From: Diatrype stigma
Lineage: Eukaryota > Ascomycota > Sordariomycetes > Xylariales > Diatrypaceae
Direction of reading: 5' to 3'
Assembly (NCBI GenBank): GCA_022225965.2
Contig: JAKJXP020000019.1
Coordinates: forward strand, 494,220 to 558,219
Length of the DNA stretch: 64,000 bases
This document shows, piece after piece, positions 11,558-23,687 of this stretch. The notes beneath the pieces were generated by a model. It saw only the letters and a program-made list of their open reading frames with translations, was not told the DNA's origin and did no database searches. The first letter of the stretch is position 1, and each line of letters opens with the position of its first letter. The translations under genes were made by a program, and so were the position numbers.

Positions 11558-14500
11558 TGCTAGGACCACGATTGCACCGCACGCATAGACAGGCCGAGTC
11601 GGTTGCTTGCTGCTTTCCTTGCAGAGGAAGCTTATCATTGGACGATGGGGTTATTCAACAAACCCACGCGGACAACCAGCAAGCCGAGTTTGCCACTATC
11701 GACGGACGGAGGTTAACTACGCGCGTTACCAGATGCCCCGTTATCGGTGTTCAAAAAGGGCGTCAATGGACCCATCTATGTGTATTTCGAACAGATCACG
11801 GTGTAACGAACAACAGCCAGAAAGGCGATCTCGGACCCAGCGAACTACGTTTTGGATTGAGCTATTTGCATGGACTCGCATTCAGGAGCAGGATCAGGCC
11901 GTCTGCGCATTCACTTGCATTGCAGAATTACAAATCACGAGAATGGCCCCTACCTAGTTTCATCAAGACACGTACGTCACAGCACAGGCTTATCAGATTT
12001 TCCAACGAGGGTAAGGAGTTTAGGAGCTCGGGAATAAAAGATCTTATTGCGCAGGCAAAAAACATAATCTGGCCCAACTGCATGCTATTTGCCAACATAA
12101 GGGCTAAGGCACAGCCATACCGAATATATATACCCACACGTTTCGTTTACTAGAACCCTTCCCTTGCCTCGTCCGTGAGCTGTGTACCTCTCTCAGGCGC
12201 TTTCCAATGAATTGGGCGGTTGGGGGCGGCCCTCTTACCGGATTCGTAATCTGGTCATACCAAGCTTGCTACCTCAAGGTGCAAATACAGGGAAAAGCTA
12301 TCTCCTGGCCAATCCTTGACCTGCCGGGGGCTAGCTGCTTCGGAAGCAACCTGTAGGAAGAAAAATTCGGTCACCAACAGAATAGATCACCACCTACCGT
12401 CCATCCACGCGCATCTGCGGTCCAGACGTCCCGGGAGGCGCCGTGGTGAAGAAGTTTTGGACGGTGTGCTTGTCTTCTTCCTGGGTCTCCTTCTCCGCCT
12501 GTTCCCAGCGGGACTGCAGGCCGTTTGCTGGTGCAAAAGGCGGGCGGGGACGAGGACCGAAATTCTAGGGTTGCAGATTTGCCTATCCACTCGATGCCCG
12601 ATTCGCTCGGTAGAATACTACGTCAGGAAATGGAGCAACGACATACGCGCCCTCTTCTTTTTCGCCTTCTTCCCTCTGTGGACAAAAGACAGGGAAGAAA
12701 GAGAACAAGAAGAAGAAGAAGAGGAAGAGAAAGGACCGGTGACTTATTATTGAAGCAAGGGACTGTAGTCAACTTACGGAAGTTATGTTTATTCTTATTA
12801 CAATCCGTCAAACAACAATTGTCTTACTGTTACTGCGATGATGGTTTCAAGTAGGAATTGCGGCACGAGCTCTACATCACGTTGCACGTTGCGCCCATCA
12901 TCGACACGACACGCTTTGCCGCCGCGCGGCGGCACTCGGAAGGGGGCGGGGAGGTCCCACAATACCCAGATGTTGCGAATGAAGAACCGCCCTCTCACTT
13001 CTGTTCTCTGGTTCATTAGCAAAAGAGCCTAGAGCCTACATATGCATGCGCATATACGCATACGCATACGCATACACAGGTGAGAAACGGGCCCACAAAC
13101 CATGCGACCTACTACCTCAACCTGCTTGTCTGATGCTGAAGATCGAAAAAAATAAAAAAGGAAAACGAGAAAACAGAGAAAAAACGAAGTAAAAAGACCT
13201 TCCCGCATCCGACGTTTATCTGTCATATCGTATGGTAAAGAAGCAGGTATCGATTCGTTCGCGCATGCCTTGTCCTTTCTATACGGATGATAGGTATGCG
13301 TGGTACTTTTGCGGGACCCCTCGCTTGTCCTACAAACCATCCCAATGAAAAAAGAGCGATGTTGCGGCGTGGGCGGCTAGAAAAATGTGTGAGCGAGTAA
13401 CAAAGAGGACGATACAGACAGCGTGGATGCGTGTATGCGTTGTGCGTTGTGCCCCGCGAGCGAGAAGAGGAAAATATCCCACTCGCCGCGCAGCCCGTGG
13501 TCGCGAATCCTCGGTGTCACACTCCATTGCGTCTTTCGATGCGCTCGGTTCTACCTATGTAGGCTGGCTGACCTGTAAGGCCGTGCGTTGCATCGTCACC
13601 ACCACTGCGACCCAGCCTGCAGCAACAGCAATAGCAACTCCCAGCACCGGCACCAGTACCGGCAACGGCACCGGCACTACTAGCAGCAGCAGCAGCGGGA
13701 GAGACCTCCCGACGCCGATACGCATTGCGTATATGGCCACGAGCGAACGCAACGTTCCTTTCCTCCCTTTGCTACGGTGCAAAGCTTTCTCCGCGCTTGA
13801 TAATGATTACTAGCTGGCTAGGCCTCATCTGGTGATGGGAAATAATATATATATCTATAAGATGACGTGACCTATCGGAAGGGGGCCATCTCGGCACCTC
13901 GGCAACAGCTACGGTACCTACCTAGCTATGTGGTTAGAGCGGGCCGTGCCCTCATCTGTCCTGTCGCGTTTGACTGGGTATGTGGTATATGAAGTAGGTG
14001 GGTAGGTAGCTAGGTAGCTATATCTCGTCCTCACATATAGCGGGAATGCAGTACCTGGTCGGTCACATCTGGTTACTCAGCCGTGGTTCGCCGCTTGCCA
14101 TTGACTATCGCGTGCTATTCGCTGGTGGCTTGAAGTAACGACTAACGACCGTGACGCAGACGTTGCGTTGCGGGGGGCCCGCGATCACAGGCCAGCCAAG
14201 AACGAACACGCGCCCGCCCCGACCACCCCGTTGGACCCGGAAAAGAAGGGTGCTGTACCCGAGAGTAGGTAATTATCTGGTACAATATTTACCGATCACT
14301 GCCAACCAAGAAGAGAGAAGACAATATTTCATCCCCACCTCTCCGTGGCCCCCCCGTCATCTCCAAATTTGATCCAGCCTTGCGGACTGGACTACCTTGG
14401 GGCCAACCTGGGAAAAGCTAATTAGATGATGGTTGGTTGAATATAAAATACAATGAGTCTTAGTAAGAAAGAAGACTTCATGATGCTTATTATGGCTATC

Positions 14501-15239
14501 ATCTCCATACGCCACAAGGTGTCCCGACTACGACCACAACCACAACCACACCATCCACCTGTTTCATATACCACCAAGTCCGACTTCGTGACGGGGATAG
14601 CTTAACGACTTGATTGAAGCAGCAAATGTGAACGGCCCCTACCCCTCCTTCCCTCCCCCCACCTCCTATCTTCACTTCCCTTACATGGCCTTTGTTCCTT
14701 CTTGAAGACGAGACGATCTCACTTCTCCAGCCTAACTGCATATGCGAAGGAATCCGTCTTCTTAGGAATCAACAGTTACGAAACCAACGGCTGAGTACGA
14801 TATGCGAGCAGCCGAAAAGCACGTTTAGGGGCGTTCGATTCGTTATTACCAGATGAGCGGAGGGATTCAAGCTGATGTTGGACAGGAAGGAATACATGCT
14901 CCCTCCTGCCTTCGTTGCTCTTCAGCCTCTCGTCTATCTATGTGTTCTAGTCTATGGCTGGCTGGGGCTGCTGCTGCTACTGCTTCTATTGGTACTACTG
15001 TCACCATCCATACCAAGGTCATAACAAGCCGATAGTGTGAGATATATCCTCATTCGTGTTCAGCTGAGCACAATGGGGATCGAATGAGATGGGCGGGTTC
15101 CTCCCGCTACCAGGCAAGTCAGCTGGCACAGCACAGGGAGGCTTTTGGCCCCCACGATATGGGACGAAGCCGAGGTCGATCCTACCGCCGCCGAGTGTTG
15201 TAGCGAAAGATAAAAGGGGGACGACGTGTTTGATTGATC
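11558..15239. other. Gene-poor spacer after the RAP1-like gene
   Basis: Several open frames exist but their composition is unlike protein and none has neighbours or splice sites that fit. Visible structure: a GAAGAAGAA tract (12708-12735), GCATACGCATAC repeats (about 13043-13075), an ACCGGCACC/AGCAGC microsatellite (about 13640-13700), TAGGTAGCTAGGTAGC (about 14000-14020) and ACAACCACA (about 14527-14550). Confidence 0.55.
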
Positions 15240-15247
15240 NNNNGCCC

Positions 15248-15306
<59 letters not shown>
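15240..15306. other. Assembly gap (NNNN) followed by a 58-base poly-C run
   Basis: Four N at 15240-15243 are followed by GCCCA and then 58 consecutive C (15249-15306). The true length and contents of this junction are unknown. The flanks need not be contiguous in the genome. Confidence 0.95.
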
Positions 15307-15307
<1 letters not shown>

Positions 15308-16720
15308 AAAATATGACACAGGAGTCGTGCGTGGGGCTTAAGAGACCTGTGCCAGATCCTTTCTACATGGCCAACCAAGAGAAGAAGCGAAGAACGAAAG
15401 GAAGGAAGAAAAGCAGAGTCGAGCCGCACTACGCTGACATCGTGCATGCTGCTGCCCTCCGTCCCAAGTGGATCAACGGACTTTGTAAACGTCTGTCCAG
15501 CAACCGGCAACTACTGATGTCAATGGTAAAAAGGATATGTCATTGGCTCACGCGCCTGAACTTATATGCCGGAGCTTCTATATTAAACTAACCATGTAGT
15601 TCTGGTTTCGGTACTAAAAGAGCTCGGGACACCTCACCTCTCTCAAGCTTGTCGTATGAGTTTGAGCGCCGGCATGGAAGTTCCGACCCCGATCGTCAAT
15701 GACGACGAGCGCTATATCTCGTTGAGAGGGGAGAGGAGAGGCGGAGCTTGGTCAAAAACTAGAGGACGGCAGAGTGCTGCTTTCTAGGTGCATCATATCC
15801 ACATTCACGACGTTCAATATGGCAACAATGGTAGGTATAAGACAGTAGCCACATAACCTACGGGGTGGAGGTAGGGAACCCCTAAACAGACTATGTGGGT
15901 AGACGTACGTTTCTTTCATGTATTACTTTACAGGCTATTCAGCGAAATAAGTCTACAGGGTGAATAACTATATTGAAAATCTTGGACATCCCATTACCAC
16001 CAAAAGTACTTTGGTGAGTCTAGTCTGCTGATAAATTCGTATCCCTCTCCGAAAGCGGGCACCATCAAGATAAACTACTGTCCCGAGATCTTCATATAAT
16101 GCATTCATGGCTGCTTTTGCGGTTCCAATCCTATTGCCTATATAAAATCCAATAAGATGACTAGCAATGTGTAGTAACCATATAACTCCGGCAACAGCCT
16201 ACATATTAGAGGGAGGTAGGATAATCCATTGAGGTTCTGCATGTAGTTGATTGCGTATCCCAGGGGTAATAGTGGATTAGTAGGTAGCGATGTTATCGAG
16301 TCGTTGAAACCCCTCGGAGTTGAATGGGACTTGATTCGTGGTTAGCGTCTCGCCGCCTGCAACTGATGTCGTCGCGGAGCAGCCAGCCGTTTTTTTAACC
16401 GTAGCCTTGCTAGACCGGCTGAGCGGTGTCTCCTTCGATGATGTGCTGAGCAGTAGCCCTGCACTGGGAACCAGGTACCCAGGCCAGGCCTCGCTCGCTT
16501 GGCCGCGTCTGACTTAACTCGGCATGGAAGGTCTAGCGCTTGTATAGATAATAAGCACGCAGCCTATTCGGAATAATGTTGCGATCGAATTTCGTTTCAT
16601 CCTGACTGCAGGCTCCTTTGCTTTCTCCCTTGCCTATCAAGTCTCGGGTGCTTTGTAGCAGGTGGGTGATTCAACCAACAATAGATAGCGGCCGACTGCT
16701 CGAGAGATCCGCAGCTCATC
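15307..16720. other. Spacer between the gap and IPI3; no gene seen
   Basis: No convincing coding exon is visible. The sequence is moderately AT-rich around 15800-16280. The last part is presumably the 3' flank of the minus-strand IPI3 gene. Confidence 0.5.
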
Positions 16721-18253
16721 TCAGGCGGTGGTCGATTTGGCCTCGATGTACCGCTCTAGCGTCTTCTTCTGCAGGGCTCTCTGCTCGTTGATGATTTCCC
16801 ACAGCTCCTCGTTCTCCGTCCGCAGCTCCTGGTCGCCAACGACGTCCCCAGCAGCAGTCGGCTGCTGCAATGCGAGGATAGCCTGCTGCAGCGACTCGGC
16901 GGGGAACCCGCGGGCGCCCAGCATCTTGGCGAACCGCGATTCGTCGTCGTCACCACCGTTGCCGTCGCCTCCTGTCGCTGTCGTCGTCTGGATATCCGAG
17001 GTCAGCTGCGCCGTGAAGTTGTACGTCCGGCTGCCGAGGAAGGGCCTGACGACGGTGACGGGCCGCGTGGCGGTAGCAGCGGAGGGGGGCAGCGGCGAGA
17101 CGCAGACGAGGTTCGTGACCGAGGCGTTGAGGTTCGCGAGCTCGGTCGAGTCGGCGCGCGAGCTCAGGTCCCACCGCAGGATCTGGCCCCGCGGGTGGCC
17201 CGACAGCAGCACGGTGCCGTCGTAGCTGACGGCGAGGCAGGACGCCGGGCCGGCCTCGGGCGGCGCCGCGCCGAACGCCGACGAGACCTGGATCGCGGTG
17301 GCGCCGGCGCCGCTCTCCTCCACGCCCTGTGGTCCTAACAGCGACGAGGGCTTCTCGGCCGTCCCGAACAGGTCGACGGCGTAGACGGAGCCGTCCTCGG
17401 CGGAGGCGTAGAGGGCGCGCGCGCACGGGTCCAGGCTGACGCACAGGGGCGCGGCGGGGAACAGCAGGGTCCGCAGGGCCACGCCGCCGGCTCCTTGCTG
17501 GTAGTTCCAGACGATGCAGGACCGGTCGCGGCTGGCGGACACGCAGACGGCGGTGTCGGGGTTGACGCCGGGGCCGGCGGCGACGTCGGTCACGGCGGCG
17601 CGGTGGTTCGACAGCGTCTGCTCGGGCTCGTGCTCGACGGTCGGGTCGAGCGCCAGCAGGCGCGGGATCGACCACACGTGCACGTTGGAGTCGTCCGAGC
17701 CCGAGAGCAGGTGCAGCGGCGTCGCGGCCAGGCACGTCACGGCTTGGATGTGGCACGCGCGCGTGGTGACTTGGCGGCCGGTGCAGACCTGGAGTTCGGT
17801 TCAGTTCAGTTCAGTAGGTTGGGTTAGGTTAGGTTAGGTGCGTAGTAGGGAGAGTGGGAGAAAAAAAAAAAAAAACCTCACCTCCCAGACGATGATGCGC
17901 CCCTCCTGCGTCCCGAGGAACAGCACGTCGCCCTGCAGGAGCACGCTCCGGATGCGCTCGGGGAACGTCACGACCGCCTCCTGGTGGTTGCCGCCTCCGC
18001 CTCCGCCTCCGCCGCGCCCACCGCCGCTCCCTCGCGCGTACACGTGGACGGTGGACTTGTCATCCTGGGCGGCGAAGACGTGGGTGTCGCTAACGGCGAG
18101 GCCGTGGCGCGGCACGGAGCTCTTCTTGAAGGTGCTCGGCGTGGCGTGGCTCGGGTGGAGCGTGTGCTCGTAGATGCCGACGTCCTTGGCCACGGCCGTG
18201 TTGTTGGTGATCGGCGGCCCCGACACCGAGGAGAAGTAGCTCTCGGTCAGCAT
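16721..18253 (-). CDS. IPI3: WD40 protein IPI3, Rix1 complex subunit
   Basis: Two exons on the minus strand, 18253-17882 and 17788-16721, join in phase (GAG|GTGAGG donor, CCAG|GTC acceptor) to 479 aa. Readable WD-type blades include GDVLFLGTQEGRIIVWEV, LLSGSDDSNVHVWSIPRL, SASRDRSCIVWNY and LLSGHPRGQILRWDLSS. The C-terminus (ELRTENEELWEIINEQRALQ) is a short coiled coil, as in IPI3/WDR18. The known partners are IPI1 and RIX1; the complex acts in the nucleus on pre-60S particles in ITS2 processing, and yeast Ipi3 also has a replication-licensing role. A Gly-rich loop near residues 75-90 is coded by a GCC/GCCTCC repeat. The 93-nt intron contains a TTAGGT-type repeat and a 15-base A run. Family assignment is by overall layout, not by search. 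Confidence 0.82.
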
Positions 18254-21059
18254 CTTGAATTTTTCGGGAATTGGAGCTTATATCCTAGGCTAAACAAACA
18301 AACCCCCAACTCGTAGAACCAACTGTATAATGGATGTGTTTGGCTCGCTCCCAGTCAGTCGCCCACCCCGTACGTTCTTTTATCGCAGTTTTTATTTTTT
18401 TTCTTTCTTCTTATTCAATCTCCAGCTTTTTCAATTTCTAGTATTAAATAGAGGAAATTTTGTATACGATATTAGTTTGTATGCAGGAGAATGTTGCTCT
18501 GCTGGTATATTTGTCTTGGCAACAGATCGAATATGTCGTTGAAATTTTCTTTTGGTGCCTCTAATAGGAGGTCCACGGTATGTACAATATGTAGCTTTCA
18601 CCTGGTGTGCAGCTACTGACATAGCTCTAGGTACCTACCTACCTGGGCGCTGAGCTCCCCACTGAAAACGACCTAGAGCTTTCAATTTGAGGGAACCTTC
18701 AAATGGAAATTCTTTTAAGCATCGGTAGCTCAGAGCACCGACCAGGTAGTCGGTTAGCTAAGCTGCTAAGCTGCTGAGGTTGCAGTGGTCGAGCCACGAG
18801 CCCCAGCTGCCCTGACAGCCCTAAGACCCTGCGAAGGTATTGTACAATACAGCTTCCAGGGAACAGGGGCTTGGCCAATGCTTTCGATGAGATCCATTCA
18901 ATGAGCCATTCAATGGCTTAATGACGGTTATATAGTCATACTTACACCTTTCATTATATATTCTCCTGGCTAGACTTTCATATAACTATAACCATCCAAA
19001 GTTATCCTCATCCTACTCCTTAGTTCGCTAGCCCGGTTTCTATGCCAGGTTATACTGCCTTGGTCTAGATCTCGAGCATAGAGCATGTCTCAATAATTTG
19101 TTTCTTCCCCGATCGGCGTCCGATGTAGGAGCAGCAGCAGCAGCAGCATCGACGACATAAACCAATCCTCCGCCTCTTTTCCAGTCACCCGAATATCGGT
19201 GTGTTTGTGCATCACCAGGTGCATGTCCTGCAAGCCATTCCAACCTGCCTCCCCAATTTACTCGTGACTCGTGAATCGTGCTACGAAGTGTAGGGAAGTA
19301 GCCTACGAAACCATCGACGGGATTCTCGGAATCACCCAACGCCATTTCGCGACATGACCGCTGTTTCCTCTGACCGTTCTCTAGCCGATAGCCCAATCTA
19401 TTTGATTAGAACGCGGGCTCTCAGGTTGGGCAAATGTGCCTACCCGATTGTACCCCTGTGACAGTGTGGCTCCATGGCCACCGATCACACTGAAGAAGAA
19501 TGCTCTCGTCTCAATACGCCAGCTCTACTGTCTACATGGGAAGGGCGTCGCGGTTGAGACATGGCCATGCCATTATTCTTCCAGTCTATCTCCGCTAATG
19601 TCCTTGGTGAAAGCCACTGCATACCAATTGTATGTATTGTGTGTTGCAAATGCATTTATTAGAGCCCTGGCGTCGAACCCGTCCGGCTCTGGTCCAGCTC
19701 TGGCCCAGCTTTGGTCCAGCTCTACGTACATAGCAGGACGCCTCGAGTTGCCTGCTGCATGGATTGCCAACGGCCTTGCGCTTTTACGTATAGTATATGC
19801 AACCATTGTATGACACGGCACGAACTGACTCGATAGAAGACCTTGACCGGCAACGTGGTCGCCCGCCTGTCGTGTTCTCTGGATGCAGCGCCGTGGATCG
19901 CGCGCCTAAATGATGGAGTCTGGGCCTCTGAAACCTGCTGTGAGACTTCTCATTGGCCACTCTCGTGCATCGTGCCTTGCAGGGGGGCGAGTCTCCACAC
20001 TCAGGCACGGCGATGTCCCCTCTCATATCTTCCAATATCCTCCAATATATCGGAGTCTAATCTATCTTCCGCTGCCTGGCGCTGCTGTCAGCTTTCCAGC
20101 CCTTCCAATGGCAATGCAAGCCTTTAACAGACTTCTCGTCCCTAAGCTGGCTAAGCTAGTTCGGCGCCTCGGTATGCCATCTACTGGGGACCGTCCCTAT
20201 GGAGTTGCTTTTTCTGTCTCTGCCTCTCCTGCTAGTTCAACTTCACCCTCATGTGTGACTATCTCTTATCGAAGTTAGGTATGAGAGAATTTGGAAAGCG
20301 GGATTATAATGAACCCGAGCAAGTTGGGAGCCTCCATAGTCCCTCGATGTATCGCTCTGTTCTCTTCATGGCTGCATCAATATAATTGTTCTTTGCGTTG
20401 TTGTCCTGGTATACGATCCTTGCCAATGACCCCTTGGCAGATTTCCCGAACTGTCTCTTGACAGCAGAACCCATAATCTCCATATGTGAACAAGCAAGGG
20501 ATAAGAGGCACACACTCTTTGTCTGCTGTCTCACAGTTGCAGTAGCACGCTGTCATACATATGTCTCGCGTATCTCGGGGTCTCCTGTGTGACTGCCGGA
20601 AAGCTTCGCAGTGCCGTCACCAAACTGTTAGACTACCTACATTGTGAGGGTTGAGGAGTATACACTTGCATTCCTTTCTTTTGCATCATCTTGTGCTGGA
20701 ATTCACATCTTCGTTCATTAAACCCTCCTGTCCAGCAGCATATACTCAAAATCGTAAGTCCCATACCTAACAAGAACCCTTTCAAATCCCGTACAAGCTA
20801 ATCGGCTCAGGAGAACTTCATCCTAGCTTCACGTCGATTTCTCTTCATCCACCAAGCTTCCCTCCCTTGGTTAGACAAGTTGCACTTCGTCTCCGTCAGA
20901 AGGGCTGTTGATATATGTACACATAAGCTGGACTAACATTTGAGTTCCCACGGAGACTCCTGCCGAGACTTCTGGGACTGTGTCTGGCAGCCGTGAGCAG
21001 TCGAAAAGCTGGCCCGCATATCCTACTCCCCCGACAGTCGTTGGCAGTCGAAAGCTGTC
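18254..21059. other. Spacer between IPI3 and the 875-aa gene
   Basis: The first part is the divergent 5' region of IPI3. No splice-supported gene is seen. It includes TACCTACCTACC (about 18630), a TCCAGCTCTGGCCCAGCTTTGG repeat region (about 19688-19722), and, towards 20640-21059, the likely promoter and leader of the gene at 21060 with a GTAAGT motif at 20755 that could be a UTR donor. Confidence 0.5.
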
Positions 21060-23687
21060 TTGATAACAGGCCTAGAAGAAAATTTGCAGGTCAACATGGA
21101 GTTCAATCTTCCTGAACTGCTGGTGGCGGACTTGGAACAGTCAACAACGCTTTTCCAATCAGCACAACTCACCTCTGGGGCTCCAGCACCTCCTTTGGCT
21201 GACAACCGGAGCAGAAGGCAACATTCGCTTCAGGATATTCCCTTGAGCATACGAATTCCATCCAATCATCACTACGCTCCTCTAATTAAAGCTAACGCAC
21301 TTTGTGCTACGCACCAGAGTGATGCCCATGATCTTATCCTGAACACTCTATGGGAAAACTGCAACAAGGAAGGCGATAGTTCCGGCAGTGAATCAGACAC
21401 ATCAACAGGACCACATTCAGAAGGTACCGCTCGAACGAACATAACTACGCCCACTAGCTCGGCCGTTTTCAACACACAGTCTTCCTCACATTCCTTGAAA
21501 CGGTTGTCAACTCTCAACAGGGCAGGAATCAGCTGGGTGGACACCGAAAGTGACGAATCTGGCGAGTCTGACGAAGAAGAAGTTGCTTATCTCGAGAAAT
21601 TCCAGGGAAAGATGTCTCCCCAAAAGCAATCCCCGGCTAGACAGGAGGGAGATGGCGAAATCGGCGAACTTAGCGATTCCTCCTTGGATAGCAATGCTCT
21701 GGCATCTGAAATGGAACAGGGCCTTAAACCCTATGTTGGGCACTTCCGAATTCCCCCGCTATCAAATCTTCGAAACAAGATACCAGAACGCGGGTCTTCA
21801 TTGGGCCACACTGACTGCGACCCTCGATCTCACCTCAATGATGCGTCTCCTCGGCCGCGGCCGAAGATCCGGATCACAGACCCCTACCGACCGAAACCCC
21901 AGCCTGCTGCTGGGATGGAGGCTATGCCGAAGGAAGGGCGAGAACGAAACCCTTCATTGAAGATTATCCCTGCGTCCAAGATCGAGGCCTGGCTAGAGAA
22001 TGTAGTTGACGCTTTGGTCCACCTCTCTCCGCCCCGTATTGAAGGGCCATTCTCTCGAAAGCCGCTTCCGAAGTCTGTCCTGGACTCACTAAAGGCGGCC
22101 GTTGCAACCTTCCCAGATGCTATTCTGAATTGCGACAACGTATCAGTTGAGATGATCCGCAGCCAGTGGGGAAAGGTGAAGGTCCCTGTCTCAAAGAAAC
22201 ATGAGTTGGGCCGGGTTTTTGGGGGCAACTCTGTAAAACACGGCAGCTCTCTCAAGGACGCGGAGTGTTGGGCTGTGATTAAAAATGTGTTCCAATCCGG
22301 CAGTGATGGCCACTGCGAGGCGCTTTACGCCTATATCATGGCCTATAACTACATTACGATGCTAACTGGCAACCGACGTCCCAACGCTTCGCCGGTTCAG
22401 ACTGCCGAGAAGAAGCCACAAGACCCATCCTTGCACTCACGAGAGCATGAACACGAGAACCAGCCGCAGAGAATCGTGGAAACTCCCACTACGATCTCCC
22501 ACAAAGCAGCTAATTTCTTGGGCATATCGAGCCCGCCCAGACAAGGTCCTTCGGCGTTCCAAGATCCCGTACCTTTTCCACCTCCGCCCCCGATCCCCGA
22601 CTCGCCTCCACCGCCGCCACAGCTACCATACTCTGCCTCAAGAGTGGAAAGACTTCTACTACGCCCTAGGAAGTCCTTCCACGATCTCTTCAGGAAGAAG
22701 AACGACATTTACGAGGGCATTGGTGACAATGCCAGCACCAGCACCAACCGACTCCAGAAGCAGCCACCACGGGGTACTGACAGCACTCAAAGCAACCTCA
22801 ACCAGCCGCAGACGTTTTTCGGCTCGAGAGTGAACCTTTCTCAACACCAGTTGCCATCCGCTTTCTCCTCGAGCCAGCACCTCCCGGGAGTCCACACGAA
22901 CAGCTACCGCCCCCCGTTTTCGAAACCACTGACCCCGGTACCGACCACGGCGGCGAGAAAGTGGAAGAAGTCGAAGGAGTCAAACCGAGACCCGTCAACC
23001 TGGATCCCACTGTCGCAGTCTGAGGCCATCGATACCCGTGCGAGAAGCGACGAAGCGCTCCGCGAGCTGCATGCCCTGCGTATCGGACTCGCGCGGGCCA
23101 TCGCGCAAACCTTCGTGACGCTGCGGCAAGACAACTTCAGCGTAGAAGCCGCAGGCAGTGGCATGCAGAACGGCCACGATCGCGACGACCACCATCAGAG
23201 TGCCCACCATCGCCACAATGGCTATTACAACCACCGCGATCAGCGACGTCATGAGGGTAGGGGATATAGCGACCTTTTTGGGGATAACCAACCCAGCAAC
23301 ATTTTTGACCCCGACAGGGGCAATAGTTACGATGCCAGCCCCGGCGGCCTCCGAAATCCATCGGGAGGAGCCAGCAGCAGTCACTTTTCATCACTCTCAT
23401 CACGTGATCGAGTTCGAGCCGGAAGCGGAAAGGGGAAGGAGACAGTTCACCCGACCGAAGCGGTCAAGGAATCACCACCGCCTGACAGACGCCGTTCACC
23501 GCCACCTGCGAACGGGCACCTACCGCTCAGAGTTCAGGCCGAATCCGATGCCGCGTTCATACGAACCCTGTGCGAGCTCGTGCGCACCAATGAGGAGGCG
23601 CTGATGCGGCGCGAAGAGGGCAATGGCGATCTCGCATCACTAATCTACCAACCTTACGTACGGATCGGAACTCCCGCTAACAAATAG
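21060..23687 (+). CDS. Large Ser/Pro-rich protein of unknown function
   Basis: A single uninterrupted frame of 875 codons. A second ATG at 21096 (context CAACATGG, product MEFNLPELLVADLE) is better placed and is my preferred start, giving 863 aa. The N-terminal third is acidic and Ser-rich with conserved-looking patches (LILNTLWENCNKEGDSSGSE). A middle block around residues 300-450 looks folded (IEAWLENVVDALVHLSPPR through ALYAYIMAYNYITML). Polyproline runs lie near 505-522 and could bind SH3 or WW domains. A His/Arg-rich segment is at about 700-735, and a short helical C-terminus follows (AAFIRTLCELVRTNEEALM). There is no signal peptide or membrane span. I do not recognise a named domain; it may be a scaffold or regulatory protein. 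Absence of introns over 2.6 kb and low stop frequency support that it is real. Confidence 0.8.
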   Translation: MITGLEENLQVNMEFNLPELLVADLEQSTTLFQSAQLTSGAPAPPLADNRSRRQHSLQDIPLSIRIPSNHHYAPLIKANALCATHQSDAHDLILNTLWENCNKEGDSSGSESDTSTGPHSEGTARTNITTPTSSAVFNTQSSSHSLKRLSTLNRAGISWVDTESDESGESDEEEVAYLEKFQGKMSPQKQSPARQEGDGEIGELSDSSLDSNALASEMEQGLKPYVGHFRIPPLSNLRNKIPERGSSLGHTDCDPRSHLNDASPRPRPKIRITDPYRPKPQPAAGMEAMPKEGRERNPSLKIIPASKIEAWLENVVDALVHLSPPRIEGPFSRKPLPKSVLDSLKAAVATFPDAILNCDNVSVEMIRSQWGKVKVPVSKKHELGRVFGGNSVKHGSSLKDAECWAVIKNVFQSGSDGHCEALYAYIMAYNYITMLTGNRRPNASPVQTAEKKPQDPSLHSREHEHENQPQRIVETPTTISHKAANFLGISSPPRQGPSAFQDPVPFPPPPPIPDSPPPPPQLPYSASRVERLLLRPRKSFHDLFRKKNDIYEGIGDNASTSTNRLQKQPPRGTDSTQSNLNQPQTFFGSRVNLSQHQLPSAFSSSQHLPGVHTNSYRPPFSKPLTPVPTTAARKWKKSKESNRDPSTWIPLSQSEAIDTRARSDEALRELHALRIGLARAIAQTFVTLRQDNFSVEAAGSGMQNGHDRDDHHQSAHHRHNGYYNHRDQRRHEGRGYSDLFGDNQPSNIFDPDRGNSYDASPGGLRNPSGGASSSHFSSLSSRDRVRAGSGKGKETVHPTEAVKESPPPDRRRSPPPANGHLPLRVQAESDAAFIRTLCELVRTNEEALMRREEGNGDLASLIYQPYVRIGTPANK

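Noticed and set aside
11542..12153. 203-codon plus-strand frame starting inside the end of the RAP1-like gene
   Set aside because: It overlaps the GTPase C-terminus in another frame, has no protein-like pattern and no splice or promoter context.
18718..18800. tRNA-like stretch (TAGCTCAG and a GGTCGAGCCAC B-box-like string)
   Set aside because: No acceptor-stem pairing, the B box does not match GGTTCRANYCC and the anticodon arm cannot be formed.
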